Shown: positions 54,052 through 63,796 of the stretch, piece after piece
Position numbering within the stretch: the first letter of the stretch is position 1
Layout: each line of letters opens with the position of its first letter
Assembly (NCBI GenBank): GCA_018830325.1
Contig: JAHJSQ010000046.1
Span: forward strand, 1 to 64,000
DNA length: 64,000 bases
Source of the DNA: Gammaproteobacteria bacterium
GTDB taxonomy: Bacteria > Pseudomonadota > Gammaproteobacteria > Methylococcales > Methylomonadaceae
Reading direction: 5' to 3'
Program-made: the position numbers and the translations under genes
The notes under the pieces: model-generated
Seen by the model: the letters and a program-made list of their open reading frames with translations, nothing else
Told to the model about the DNA's origin: nothing
Databases searched by the model: none

Positions 54052-54400
54052 TGAATAATCAGCTTAGCCAATAATTCTGAGTTTCCTTGTTTCCGCCGCA
54101 TTAAGAGGGTCAAAAAGGGGTTCTGAGGTATCCCACGAAACGATCGTTCCCATGCTCTGCGTGGGAATGCCGCTTTAGACGCTCTGCGTCGACTGCGGCG
54201 GGCAATTGGATTGAGAAACTGTAGAGAGTGTAGCGTTGCTCTTGTCTGGATTATCGACCTTTGGGAACGCAGAGCGTCCCCGGATGCATTCCCACGCAGA
54301 GCGTAGGAACGATGAAAAACCAATATATTTATCGATTTACATCCATAGCAAATTGTTTTATTCGGCTATTTGGTGGTGACCCCTTTTTTCGAAAGGTCCG
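54052..54400. repeat. Intergenic palindromic repeats
   Basis: Between 54120 and 54380 the arms GAGGTATCCCACGAAACG and TATTCGGCTATTTGGTGGTG enclose GTTCCCATGCTCTGCGTGGGAATGC and GCATTCCCACGCAGAGCG palindromes. The same set is seen near 18000-18150 and 45540-46015. No gene. Confidence 0.6.
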
Positions 54401-54898
54401 TTAAGAAATTGCATAGCTATTCAAACGTAGCATCAAATTCATAGTATGCTGCGGCGACTCCTGAAAACCGTAATGCTCGTAGAACTGCTTCGCACGATCA
54501 TTGAGGGCATGGACGAGCAATGCGCGAACTCCTGTATTTTGTGATACGACAAGCGCACGTTTTACGGCGTCTTGAAGCATGGCTGCGCCCACCTTTATAA
54601 CCTGCGCCCGGCGATCTACGGCCAACCTGCCAAGCACCATGACCGGAACGGGATCAGGCATATTGCGGCGAATTGCACTCGTCGCCAATTGGTGGGATAT
54701 CGCGCCAGCAGCCATGGCGTAGTAACCCCATACTCGCTCACTTTCATCAAGGACCACAAACGTTCTACTGGCTCCGCTGAGTTGGTTGCTCATCGCTCGG
54801 CGTTTGAGCCAGTCATCCAGTGTATGCTCAACGCACTCGAAATCATTCAATAGGTGTGTGGGCGCAAGCGGTTGAGGTGCGGATAGCGTCAAGTTCAT
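54401..54898 (-). CDS. GNAT-family acetyltransferase toxin (TacT/AtaT type)
   Basis: A 165-residue GNAT protein: FECVEHTLDDWLKRRAMSNQ then SRTFVVLDESERVWGYYAMA, VPVMVLGRLAVDRRAQ at the acetyl-CoA loop, and AKQFYEHYGFQESPQ at the end. These match toxins that acetylate aminoacyl-tRNA. It follows and overlaps a DUF1778 antitoxin gene by 4 bases. Intact. Confidence 0.9.
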   Translation of the reverse strand: MNLTLSAPQPLAPTHLLNDFECVEHTLDDWLKRRAMSNQLSGASRTFVVLDESERVWGYYAMAAGAISHQLATSAIRRNMPDPVPVMVLGRLAVDRRAQVIKVGAAMLQDAVKRALVVSQNTGVRALLVHALNDRAKQFYEHYGFQESPQHTMNLMLRLNSYAIS

Positions 54899-55167
54899 TC
54901 TTTATTATTTTTCCAAGGCGGATTAACCGCCATCAGTCGCTCCAGGCCGACATTTGGCTTCGGCGGCGCGTCTAGCATTGCAGTGAACTTTTGAAATTGA
55001 TCCGTATCCAGGCCGAAAAAGACTTGGTCAAGTAAAACCGACTGGGCACGTTCACAAGCAGCTTCCAGCATGAAGTCCGAACGGTTTTTGCCTAGTAGAT
55101 TGGCTGCATGATCAATGAGATCTCGCTGTTCCGGCAAGGCACGTAGATTGATAGAAGCTGCGCGCAT
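54895..55167 (-). CDS. DUF1778 ribbon-helix-helix antitoxin
   Basis: A 90-residue antitoxin: SINLRALPEQRDLIDHAANL, LGKNRSDFMLEAACERA, then a toxin-binding tail with LDTDQFQKFTAMLDAPP. First gene of the pair; GGAGATCG precedes the ATG on the minus strand. Confidence 0.9.
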   Translation of the reverse strand: MRAASINLRALPEQRDLIDHAANLLGKNRSDFMLEAACERAQSVLLDQVFFGLDTDQFQKFTAMLDAPPKPNVGLERLMAVNPPWKNNKE

Positions 55168-55585
55168 ATCGATCTCCTTATGTGGTTACAATAGATAGAC
55201 AAATGGTAGTGTCGTGTGTAGTTGTTGTCAATACAAAGTTCCTCGTTCCCACTGCTCCAGCGTGGGAATGCATACCGATCTTGTTGCTGTAGCCAAGGTA
55301 TGGGTTCCCACGGAGGACCGCTCATCGTTATACATAAGTCAAAAATTATCTTTTCGCAATCTTAACCATCGAAACCTCAATACCATTTATTGTCACTTAA
55401 CACTCGCGGATCACCTAGCGCTAGGCGATCCGCGTAGGGTACGCTGTGCGTACCATGGTAACCCCGCAATGTTCATGTGCCAACCGAGCCGCCAGGGCAC
55501 GGCTTTGGTACGCGCAGCGTACCCTACAATTTATGTATAACGATGAGCGGAGGACCATGGGAACCAGAAAAACATCCAGCTTCAT
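55168..55585. repeat. Intergenic repeats between the GNAT module and the methyltransferase
   Basis: 55239-55320 holds one unit of the GCTCCAGCGTGGGAATGC / CCAAGGTATGGG family. 55325-55392 matches inverted sequence near 22850-22920. 55434-55527 is an inverted copy of the GTAGGGTACGC element, preceded by the CCTAGCGCTAGG palindrome. No gene. Confidence 0.7.
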
Positions 55586-58108
55586 CTAGGCTAACCGCCT
55601 TTTCCTCGGCACTTGTTTGCCCGATTCGGTCGTGACCATGTCGATGTATTCTCTTTTTTGTTCCGGCCCGTAGCTGACATGAATCGGCCGGTTTTCGCCG
55701 TAAAAATACAGCCGGTCGAACGGTGTGTTTTCGGCGATCCAGTCGGCGACTTCGCGCATGTTTTCGTCCTCGACGATAAAGTCGGCTGCAGCGCCGAGAC
55801 GAGGGCAGATCAGGTTGTTTCGCGTGTTGCGTTCGTGTGCGGCATGTTGGTCTAGTTTCGGCGCGACGCGCTTCTTGATCAGCTTACCCAGCTCATGCGA
55901 GCAAAAGCCGTAAGTCAGGCGAATCATGCCGAAATAGTCGATGACAGGATCGAGTATGTTGACGGCCAAGTCGTAAAGCGCGTTATAGCTGTCCGGCTGT
56001 TTGGGCAGATTCGGTAGGCCTGTGTGTTGTTGCGTTTCCCCGCATTCGATCAAGTGCCGATAGGTCAAATAACCGCCGCAGTTGTCGTCGAGATTCGGAA
56101 GGCTTCGGCTGCGGATCAGGCTAAAGCCATCGATTTCCCAGCGATGCTTGGCCAAGGTTTCGCGAAATTCGTCAGGCTTCGGGCCGTATCCGCTCAGGTC
56201 GAATAGATCGAGTGCTTGCAGTTGTTCGTCGAAGTGTAATTGCTGTGCGTAATTCGGGAATTCTTCGTTGATGAAGCGCGATTTCAAATACAAATTAGTC
56301 GGCTCGAATTCTTCGCCGTATTGATACAGATCGAAAGTTTGTTCGCGCAGGTTGATTTTGACGCGTTCGAGCAAACGCGGCAGAGGCTGGTCGGTAAAGT
56401 CGTCGTAGCGCATCAGACTCAGTTTTCCGGATTGACTATGAATCTTGATTAGATCGGTTTGGTCGATGTCGCCATACAATACCGTTGCGCAGCCGATATA
56501 AATGCGCAGTAGCGCCGGTAGGCGGTCGACTAGGCTGGTATGCAGGTACAAAGCGTGTTCGTCATCGAAATAGCCTAAACCTTGTTCTGTGGCTTGGCGG
56601 CATGTTGTTTCGATCGATTCGGCATCGCTGATTTGAAATAGAACCGAGCGAGCGTTAGCAAGGGCATTTTTATAGTCGCCGAAAAAGGCTTTAATGTCGC
56701 GCTGTAAGCCGCTTTCCAAGTGTTTATAAGGTTTGCGCTTGGAAAAAGTCTGCAAGGCAAGGTAGGTTAGAAAGTCGTCGATGCGGCTTTGCCGGGCTTG
56801 TTCCAGTAAACCTTCTTCAAACTGTTCGAGCATGAAGCGCAAGGCTTTATTGGCTGTGCCGAAGGCTTCGGTGAGCGCTATTAATTCCGGGATTTCGGTT
56901 TTATCCGGTAGGCGTCCGAGAGCTAAGGCTTGTTGCCAAAGCGGGTCGAGTAAATGCCGATAGGCTTGGTATATTTTCTCTCGTCGCGACAGTTTCGGCG
57001 GCGGGCCGAAAGGACGCTGCGGTACGCGCAAAATATTTCGACGGCTGCGTTGCCGGTTTAATAAAAAACGTTGTTCGGCGTCTTGATCCTTGAAGATAAA
57101 GAAGATGCCGGGGGCGACAGGAATCGCGTCCGTGTCTAGCGTGTCGCTTAAAAATTCTTTGAGTTCGGTTTGCGTGTAATATTTTTGGAAGGTATTGCGC
57201 TGCGTGATGACGCCATCGTTATAGGGTTGGCCTTTCAATGCGTTTTGGTTGAACAGCATCGCCGAAACGACCAAGATTTGCCGGGTTAGTCGGTAGGCAC
57301 CGATGAGCGCTTCCAGGCGTTCTTGGTAGTCTTCGATCACGTTAATGACAAATCCCAGGTTGACGATATCCGCTTCTTGCTTAGATTGGTCCGGCGCATA
57401 ATGAGGGTCCCAGCCGGCGACAGGAATCGAATTGGCTTTGAGATTGCGAATATCGTCGCCTTTACCGCAACCGTAATCGAATACCGATAGGTTGCCGTCT
57501 AAAAAACCGTGTCGGGCCAAGCATTGCATCGGTGCAGATAAGTTGCTACGAGATAGTGCGGTCAAATGCCGAACAATCGAAGCGGACGGGCTATCTGTCA
57601 AGGTGTCCGTTGGCGTATCGACTTCGTTGCCGATCGGTACGAATTGTCCGTCGATAAGTTGAAAGCCTTTTTCGGCAATCAACGCATCCCAAGCTTGTTT
57701 AAAGCCGATAGTGACCGGATTATCGAACAGGCCGAGTTGTTCGGCGGTAGCGGTGAGTCCTCGGTATTCCGGGTTGCGGGGATGCTGTTCGCCGAGTAAT
57801 AGTTCTTTGCGGTGCAGAATGGGGGGATTGTATGAGTCTTGATAGCTGCGTTTTTCGACTCGTTTGTTGTTTAAATCGATGCGATAACTCGTTGCCAGGA
57901 CAGGGAAGGGGGTGTCGAAAAAATTTGGATAGTGCAGCAGGGATATGGCTGTTCCGTTGATTTCATATTTGACGATATTGTAATCGCGCTCCGCACGGCA
58001 ACGGCTCAACTTCTCCGCTTCGGTAATGCGTTGTTGAACTTCGAGGGATTGTTCGCCGGTTAAGCTGAAATGCCAATAAACATGGTTGAGGACTTTTTTG
58101 CCGATCAT
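55586..58108 (-). CDS. DNA phosphorothioation-associated putative methyltransferase
   Basis: An 840-residue protein of the family named for its neighbourhood with dnd genes (TIGR04096-type). The SAM-binding motif LSVFDYGCGKGDDIRNL lies near residues 205-221, followed by AGWDPHY and IVNLGFVINVIEDYQERLEAL. The N-terminal 170 residues include HRKELLLGEQHPRNPEYRGL, and the C-terminal part has NLICPRLGAAADFI. Substrate unproven; probably DNA or a component of the modification pathway. It lies 15 bases after the desulfurase gene in the same orientation, forming a separate minus-strand operon 14 kb from sspC2. Confidence 0.82.
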   Translation of the reverse strand: MIGKKVLNHVYWHFSLTGEQSLEVQQRITEAEKLSRCRAERDYNIVKYEINGTAISLLHYPNFFDTPFPVLATSYRIDLNNKRVEKRSYQDSYNPPILHRKELLLGEQHPRNPEYRGLTATAEQLGLFDNPVTIGFKQAWDALIAEKGFQLIDGQFVPIGNEVDTPTDTLTDSPSASIVRHLTALSRSNLSAPMQCLARHGFLDGNLSVFDYGCGKGDDIRNLKANSIPVAGWDPHYAPDQSKQEADIVNLGFVINVIEDYQERLEALIGAYRLTRQILVVSAMLFNQNALKGQPYNDGVITQRNTFQKYYTQTELKEFLSDTLDTDAIPVAPGIFFIFKDQDAEQRFLLNRQRSRRNILRVPQRPFGPPPKLSRREKIYQAYRHLLDPLWQQALALGRLPDKTEIPELIALTEAFGTANKALRFMLEQFEEGLLEQARQSRIDDFLTYLALQTFSKRKPYKHLESGLQRDIKAFFGDYKNALANARSVLFQISDAESIETTCRQATEQGLGYFDDEHALYLHTSLVDRLPALLRIYIGCATVLYGDIDQTDLIKIHSQSGKLSLMRYDDFTDQPLPRLLERVKINLREQTFDLYQYGEEFEPTNLYLKSRFINEEFPNYAQQLHFDEQLQALDLFDLSGYGPKPDEFRETLAKHRWEIDGFSLIRSRSLPNLDDNCGGYLTYRHLIECGETQQHTGLPNLPKQPDSYNALYDLAVNILDPVIDYFGMIRLTYGFCSHELGKLIKKRVAPKLDQHAAHERNTRNNLICPRLGAAADFIVEDENMREVADWIAENTPFDRLYFYGENRPIHVSYGPEQKREYIDMVTTESGKQVPRKRRLA

Positions 58109-58123
58109 ATAACGGATTACCGC

Positions 58124-59287
58124 TTAGGTTAGGGCCAGTGCTCGCAAACGGGTAACTTCCTCGATAAGGGCGAGTCCCGCGAGTTGGATTTCCGCCTCGG
58201 TTGTATAGTGCCCGAAGCTTATTCTGACCGCGCCGTAAAGTCTATCGCCTTCAATAGCCATTGCCCGCAGGACATGAGAGGCTTCGATGGCGCCGCTATT
58301 ACAAGCGGAACCCGATGCAATCGCGAGGCGATCTCTTAAGGCGATTATTAGCGAGTCGGAACCGACGTTGTCGAAGCTGACATTGAGGATATTCGGAAGC
58401 GTATGCGTTTGTCCGCCGTTGAGGGTAACGCCTTCGATTCGATGCAAGCTATTTATCAGTGTTCGTTTTAATTGCCGGCAATGTTCGAAATCGTTCGATA
58501 AGTTTTCGTGGGCGATCTTGAAGGCGCTTGCCATGCCGGCAATTTGATGGCTTGCTAAGGTGCCTGGGCGTAGGTTGTGTTCTTGTCCGCCGCCATGCAT
58601 CATCGGTGTGAGCCGAGTTTTTTTGCGGTTGCGAACATACAAGCCGCCGATGCCTTTAGGTCCGTAAAATTTATGCGCCGAGATAGACAGTAAATCAATC
58701 GGCGTTTTTGATAAGTCTATCGCTAGTTTACCTGCGCTTTGGGCGGCATCGACATGAAAGAATAAGTTTGTGTCGGCGAGGGCGTCTGCGATTTGTTCGA
58801 TTGGTTGTATGACGCCGGTTTCGTTGTTGACATGCATGATCGACACCATAATCGTCTCGTCCGTGACCGCGTTCAGCAAGTCTTTCGTGGTAATCATGCC
58901 TTCCCTATTAGGGGATAGATATGTCACCGAAAAACCTTCGCTTTCCAGATATTTGCAAGTGTCTAAGACCGATTTATGTTCAATTGCCGATGTAATAATG
59001 TGCCGGCCCCGGTCGCGATAGGTTAGCGCAATCCCTTTGATGGCAAGGTTGCTAGATTCCGTAGCACCGGAAGTGAAAATAAAATCTTTGGCATCGGCAC
59101 CGATTAATTTGGCGATTTGAGTGCGTGCGTGTTCAACAGCGGATTCCGCCGCTTCTCCTAAGCAGTGTTGAGTGGAGGCGGGGTTGGCGAAGAGGCCCGA
59201 TTGCGTTAAATAGGGCAGCATGGCTTCCACTGCTTCAGGCGCCGTCGGTGTGGTAGCGGCATAATCGAGATAAATTGGGGTATTCAA
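58124..59287 (-). CDS. Cysteine desulfurase (SspA/DndA/IscS type)
   Basis: A 387-residue PLP enzyme that takes sulfur from cysteine as a persulfide. YLDYAATTPTAPEAVEAMLP at the N-terminus, HVDAAQSAGKLAIDL, the PLP-Lys in SISAHKFYGPKGIGGLY, and the active-site Cys in ASGSACNSGAIE are visible. With the methyltransferase beside it, this is the likely sulfur donor (SspA/DndA role) of the phosphorothioation system. An isc operon role is unlikely because no iscU, iscA or hsc genes are adjacent. Confidence 0.88.
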   Translation of the reverse strand: MNTPIYLDYAATTPTAPEAVEAMLPYLTQSGLFANPASTQHCLGEAAESAVEHARTQIAKLIGADAKDFIFTSGATESSNLAIKGIALTYRDRGRHIITSAIEHKSVLDTCKYLESEGFSVTYLSPNREGMITTKDLLNAVTDETIMVSIMHVNNETGVIQPIEQIADALADTNLFFHVDAAQSAGKLAIDLSKTPIDLLSISAHKFYGPKGIGGLYVRNRKKTRLTPMMHGGGQEHNLRPGTLASHQIAGMASAFKIAHENLSNDFEHCRQLKRTLINSLHRIEGVTLNGGQTHTLPNILNVSFDNVGSDSLIIALRDRLAIASGSACNSGAIEASHVLRAMAIEGDRLYGAVRISFGHYTTEAEIQLAGLALIEEVTRLRALALT

Positions 59288-59368
59288 GTTATTCTAGGAT
59301 TCGGTTGATGACTAAATTGCCTGGATTCTATCAAATTGGTCAATCCAGTGAGAGTTAGTTTTGTCTGT

Positions 59369-59690
59369 GGTTCCCACGGTCCTCCATGGAATCCATACCT
59401 TGGCTGCCGAAACAAGACCGATATGCATTCCCACGCTGGAGCGGTGGGAACGAGGAAAAGCCGGGTGCTTTTTCTGGTTCCCGCGGTCCTCCGTGGGAAC
59501 CCTTACCTTGGCTGGTACAACAAGACCGGTATGCATTCCCACGCTGGAGCGGTGGGAACGAGGGAAAGCCGGGTGCTTTTTCTGGTTCCCACGGTCCTCC
59601 GTGGGAACCCATACCTTGGCTGGTACAACAAGACCGGTATGCATTCCCACGCTGGAGCGATGGGAACGAGGAAAATCCTATTTTCAACAG
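59369..59690. repeat. Three tandem copies of a ~108-bp palindromic repeat
   Basis: Units begin GGTTCCC at 59369, 59476 and 59584. Each contains CCTCC-x-TGG, CATACCTTGGCTG (or CTTACCTTGGCTG), then ATTCCCACGCTGGAGCG and GGGAACGAGG, so it is internally palindromic. Same family as 53121 and 55239, in the opposite orientation. 59691-59970 holds nothing recognisable. Confidence 0.8.
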
Positions 59691-59970
59691 TTTTAGGAAA
59701 GTTGTTGACAAAGCAAGATAATCGTTTCAATCTTCCCTTTTACTAAATCCTATCTCACTGCCTTTAGTTATCAAAAAAACATCATTCTAGAATGGATTAC
59801 AGGAACCAAAAAGCTAAGACGATTTTGGTTTGAAAGCATCCATATCGCTTGGGTGCGGGCATTAAGGCTTAACTTAACGATAGGGTAGGCTTACCGGCAA
59901 AAACAGTTTGGTCGATACGAGTTCCTCGACGTCATGCAATTGGAATTATGCTCATCGTAGATGAAAATTC

Positions 59971-60067
59971 GGCCTCGGGGTGCCCGTCAAAGGACGCCGT
60001 GAATACGTCCATGTAGGCTCTATGCCAGCTCCATGCTGGCAAAGCCTTTACCGAGCACCCCGAGGCC
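59971..60067. repeat. GGCCTCGGGGTGC palindromic element
   Basis: Outer arms GGCCTCGGGGTGCCCG and GAGCACCCCGAGGCC; internal GGACGCCGTGAATACGTCCA and ATGCCAGCTCCATGCTGGCA stems. Shares its core with 15719-15788. Confidence 0.75.
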
Positions 60068-60185
60068 ACCTCCGGCACTACCGAAAATTGAAGTGCGAAA
60101 GGTATAACTGTCTGATGAGTCGGGTAAATTATCGGAAACAGCAAGAAGTAAAAGCTCTCAATTTTGTACTTTGGCGGAAAATTCA

Positions 60186-61025
60186 ATGAATCAGCTTACA
60201 CCGGAAGGCTCTTCCATTATCAATCAACTCGCTCACCGTTATCATTTCAGCTTTGATGCAGTTTGCAGCCTCCTGCAATCCGTGATCAACGGCAACGGAT
60301 CGATGGCTCAATTCAATCATCCTGAATTCGGCGGCTCAGGACAATGGATGCGCGGCGGAATGATTATGGTGGGCGACATGTTTAATGATCAACTCAAAAA
60401 CTCCATCGCTGGATTGTGTCAAGAATTGTCCGATTTAGTCGCGAGTCAACCTAATTTGCTACAAACGGGGTCTTTCCAGTCGCAATCACAAGGATCTCAG
60501 CAGCAAAACAATTATTCTGGAAGCCAACAGCATCAAAATAGCAACGGGCCGTCGGGGCCGGTTAGCTTGTTCGTTCCGCCTTCGAATACTCAGTCCGCAA
60601 ACTGGTGGCCAACCGGCTTACAATTTCCTAGCAGTACGGGGGCGCAAAACAATGTACGTTATGCCTATTTTGCGACTATTCACCGGTTGGCGATTGAAGC
60701 CAATGGGCATGTAACGCTTTACGACACGCTGGATCATCAAATTAGCGGGTTTTCTCAGCAACAGTCGGTAGGCGGTTCTTTGTCTTTTACCAGCCAATAC
60801 GGTTTGGTCGACGTAAACAGTTTGCCGGTGATTTCGGTGGACAACGTGCCAATGGATGCGAAGTCTAAACCTGTCCAGCAGTCGGCTGTACCCAATAAGC
60901 CGGCATCTAGCCATGAAGAGGACATTTTTGTGACTATCGAAAAGCTGACTGATTTGAAAAATAAAGGCATATTGACTGACGAAGAATATAATGCCAAAAA
61001 AGCCGAATTGTTAGGGCGATTATGA
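60186..61025 (+). CDS. SHOCT-domain protein
   Basis: A 279-residue protein. Residues 1-95 are a helical domain (SSIINQLAHRYHFSFDAVCS), 96-130 a Gln/Ser/Asn-rich linker, then a compact region with NWWPTGLQFPSSTG and YAYFATIHRLAIEANGHV, and a C-terminal SHOCT motif (IEKLTDLKNKGILTDEEYNA, then KKAELLGRL). SHOCT is a short oligomerisation-type module with no enzymatic role. The ATG is preferred over an upstream TTG. Function unknown. Confidence 0.75.
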   Translation: MNQLTPEGSSIINQLAHRYHFSFDAVCSLLQSVINGNGSMAQFNHPEFGGSGQWMRGGMIMVGDMFNDQLKNSIAGLCQELSDLVASQPNLLQTGSFQSQSQGSQQQNNYSGSQQHQNSNGPSGPVSLFVPPSNTQSANWWPTGLQFPSSTGAQNNVRYAYFATIHRLAIEANGHVTLYDTLDHQISGFSQQQSVGGSLSFTSQYGLVDVNSLPVISVDNVPMDAKSKPVQQSAVPNKPASSHEEDIFVTIEKLTDLKNKGILTDEEYNAKKAELLGRL

Positions 61026-61228
61026 AGGCTTTGGCATAGTTAACTGTGACGTGAAATCGCCAGAATCTTGACCGCGTGAATTATAATTCAGTGGGTAATG
61101 CGTTCACGGGGCATTTATTGATCCGCCACGCCTCGCACTTTCATTTGCCGGGGCGATGGCCATGCCTTTTATTCTTAGACGGTTTTTCAATCAAAAGGGA
61201 GTAGGATAGTAGTCGCCCGAGCTTAAAA

Positions 61229-63796
61229 TCACTCCACCATCTTTTTCAAACGATATAGCGTATCCAAGGCTTGCCTCGGGCTCAAGTTGTCCGGGTCTAA
61301 CTCCTCGATCAAACAGACTGCCGGATGGCACTCTTGGGTCGCAAATAAATCCAATTGCTGATTGCCCGATTCGGTCTGGTTTTGATAATAGGTGTTGTTT
61401 TCGAGATGCTGCAATTTCAATTTGGCTTTGTCGATCACTGTTGCCGGAACACCTGCCAGTGAGGCGACTTGCAGCCCGTAACTTTGGCTCGCCGGGCCGT
61501 CCTTGACCGCATGCAGAAACACGATTTTGTCGCCGTACTCCATTGCGTCGAGATGCACGTTATGGATCGGTTTTTGCTCGTCCGCTAGTGTCGTCAACTC
61601 GAAATAATGCGTCGCGAATAACGTATAAGCCTTTGTGACTTTTGCCAAATGATCGGCGCAAGCCCAAGCCAAAGATAAACCGTCAAAAGTACTGGTTCCG
61701 CGGCCGATTTCGTCCATCAATATCAAACTTTGTTCGGTTGCGTTATGCAGAATGTTGGCTGTTTCCGACATTTCGACCATGAAAGTCGAGCGCCCGCCGG
61801 CCAAGTCGTCCGAAGCGCCGATGCGGGTGAAAATCTTATCGACCGGGCCGATCGTTGCGGCCTTGGCCGGAACATAACAGCCGATATGTGCGATCAATAC
61901 GATCAAAGCCGCCTGGCGCATATAAGTCGATTTACCGCCCATATTCGGGCCAGTGATGATGAGCATGCGTCGCTGAGGCGATAGTTTAAGATCGTTTGCG
62001 ACAAACGGAATCTCGGATACTTGTTCGACGACGGGATGCCGTCCGCCTTCGATATCGATGCCGGGCTTGTCGGTCAATTGCGGGCGAGTCAAGTTCAATG
62101 TTTCGGCGCGTTCGGCAAATGCCGCCAGCACATCCAGTTCGGCGAGTCCTTGCGCGCATTGTTGCAGATCGGTTAATGACTCGCCGAGCTTGTTCAGCAA
62201 TTGATCGTATAGCAGTTTTTCGAATGCCAGCGATTTTTCTTTCGCACTCAGAACTTTATCTTCGAAGGTTTTTAATTCCTCGGTAATGTAGCGTTCGACG
62301 CCTTTCAGCGTTTGTTTGCGGTGGTAGTGTACCGGAACTTTCTCGGCATGTAATCTCGATATCTCGATATAGTAACCATGTACGCGGTTGTAATTGACTT
62401 TTAGTCCGCTAATACCGGTCGCGGTCTTTTCACGCTCCTCCATATCGAGCAGAAATTGATCGGCATTGCGGCTTAAGTTGCGCAGTTCATCGAGTTCGGC
62501 ATGGTAGCCGGGCGCAATGACGCCGCCGTCGCGAATTAGGACCGGCGGGTTGTCGATAATGGCTTGTTGCAACAGTGCCGATAACTCGGGTTGTTCGGTA
62601 AGTTGTTCGGCCAGGCGCATCAGCTCCGGACTGTCGGTATCCGATAGCAACGGCTGCAATGCCGGCAAAACGTCTAGGGTGTTGCGTAATACGATCAAAT
62701 CGCGCGGCCTGGCCGATTTGAGTGCGAGGCGTGAGCTGATACGCTCGATGTCGCCGACCGCATTCAATTGATTGCGAACGTCATCTAAAAGCCGTTCGGA
62801 CAATAGCGATTCAATTGCCGAATATCGGTTTTGCAGAATGGCTTGATCTCTGAGCGGTCGGTTGATCCAGCGGCGTAGGCAACGACTGCCCATCGCGGTG
62901 ACGGTTTTGTCGAGTACGCCGAATAAGGTGTAGCGCAGTTCGCCGGTCGGATGCGTGTCCAGTTCCAGATTGCGGCGGCTAGCAGCATCGAGTTGAATGC
63001 CGTCGGAATTTTTTTCGACCCGGATACCCTGAATATGGGGTAGGGCGCTTTGCTGCGTGTCTTTGACATATTGAAGCAAACAGCCGGCCGCGGCAATAGC
63101 CATCGGCATATTTTCGCAACCGAAGCCTGATAGGTCGTGCGTGTTGAATTGATTCAATACCAGTTGACGCGCACTGTCAGGCTCGAAATGCCAAGGCGGG
63201 CGCTTGCAAATGCCCTTGCGCTGCTTCAAAGCCTGTAGAAGAGCGATATCTTCGCTGACCAATAGCTCGGCCGGGTCCAGACGTTCGATTTCGCTCAACA
63301 TCGTGTCGGCCGAATCCAGTTGTTGCAATACAAAGCGTCCGCTGGTCACATCTAAAGCGGCGATACCGAATTTGGAATCGGCAACATGCAGCGCCACCAG
63401 CAAATTATCCTTGCGGTCTTCGAGTAAGGCTTCGTCGGTAACGGTGCCGGGTGTAACGATGCGAACCACCTTTCGTTCAACGGGTCCTTTCGAAGTCGCA
63501 GGATCCCCGATTTGTTCGCAAATCGCGACCGATTCGCTGTGGCGCAACAATTTCGCGATGTAGCCTTCGGCGGCATGATACGGAATGCCGGCCATCGGAA
63601 TAGGTTCACCGGCCGACTGGCCGCGCTGCGTCAGCGTAATATCAAGGATCTGCGCGGCTTTTTTGGCATCGTCGAAAAAAAGTTCATAAAAATCGCCCAT
63701 CCGGTAAAAAACGAGCGTGTCGGGATGGTCAGCCTTGATGCGCAGATATTGCTGCATCATCGGGGTGTGTTGCTTGCTGGTTTGTTTTATACTCAT
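61229..63796 (-). CDS. mutS: DNA mismatch repair protein MutS
   Basis: An 855-residue MutS1, the mismatch sensor. The Phe-x-Glu mismatch wedge is in [16 protein letters not shown] near residues 32-47. The ATPase shows Walker [16 protein letters not shown] near 613-627, [16 protein letters not shown] near 690-705 and [11 protein letters not shown]. The length equals the usual gammaproteobacterial protein. It is cytosolic and partners with MutL (not in the window). Single gene, ending before a spacer without repeats. Confidence 0.97.
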   Translation of the reverse strand: MSIKQTSKQHTPMMQQYLRIKADHPDTLVFYRMGDFYELFFDDAKKAAQILDITLTQRGQSAGEPIPMAGIPYHAAEGYIAKLLRHSESVAICEQIGDPATSKGPVERKVVRIVTPGTVTDEALLEDRKDNLLVALHVADSKFGIAALDVTSGRFVLQQLDSADTMLSEIERLDPAELLVSEDIALLQALKQRKGICKRPPWHFEPDSARQLVLNQFNTHDLSGFGCENMPMAIAAAGCLLQYVKDTQQSALPHIQGIRVEKNSDGIQLDAASRRNLELDTHPTGELRYTLFGVLDKTVTAMGSRCLRRWINRPLRDQAILQNRYSAIESLLSERLLDDVRNQLNAVGDIERISSRLALKSARPRDLIVLRNTLDVLPALQPLLSDTDSPELMRLAEQLTEQPELSALLQQAIIDNPPVLIRDGGVIAPGYHAELDELRNLSRNADQFLLDMEEREKTATGISGLKVNYNRVHGYYIEISRLHAEKVPVHYHRKQTLKGVERYITEELKTFEDKVLSAKEKSLAFEKLLYDQLLNKLGESLTDLQQCAQGLAELDVLAAFAERAETLNLTRPQLTDKPGIDIEGGRHPVVEQVSEIPFVANDLKLSPQRRMLIITGPNMGGKSTYMRQAALIVLIAHIGCYVPAKAATIGPVDKIFTRIGASDDLAGGRSTFMVEMSETANILHNATEQSLILMDEIGRGTSTFDGLSLAWACADHLAKVTKAYTLFATHYFELTTLADEQKPIHNVHLDAMEYGDKIVFLHAVKDGPASQSYGLQVASLAGVPATVIDKAKLKLQHLENNTYYQNQTESGNQQLDLFATQECHPAVCLIEELDPDNLSPRQALDTLYRLKKMVE

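Noticed and set aside
55214-55540. 108-codon frame upstream of the GNAT module
   Set aside because: Composed of three repeat families already listed; no homologous pattern.
58124-59287. Housekeeping iscS of an isc operon
   Set aside because: No iscR, iscU, iscA, hscA/B or fdx nearby, and the adjacent gene is a phosphorothioation-associated methyltransferase.
59369-59690. CRISPR-like periodic repeat
   Set aside because: Period of about 108 bp with the whole unit conserved, no variable spacers and no cas genes.
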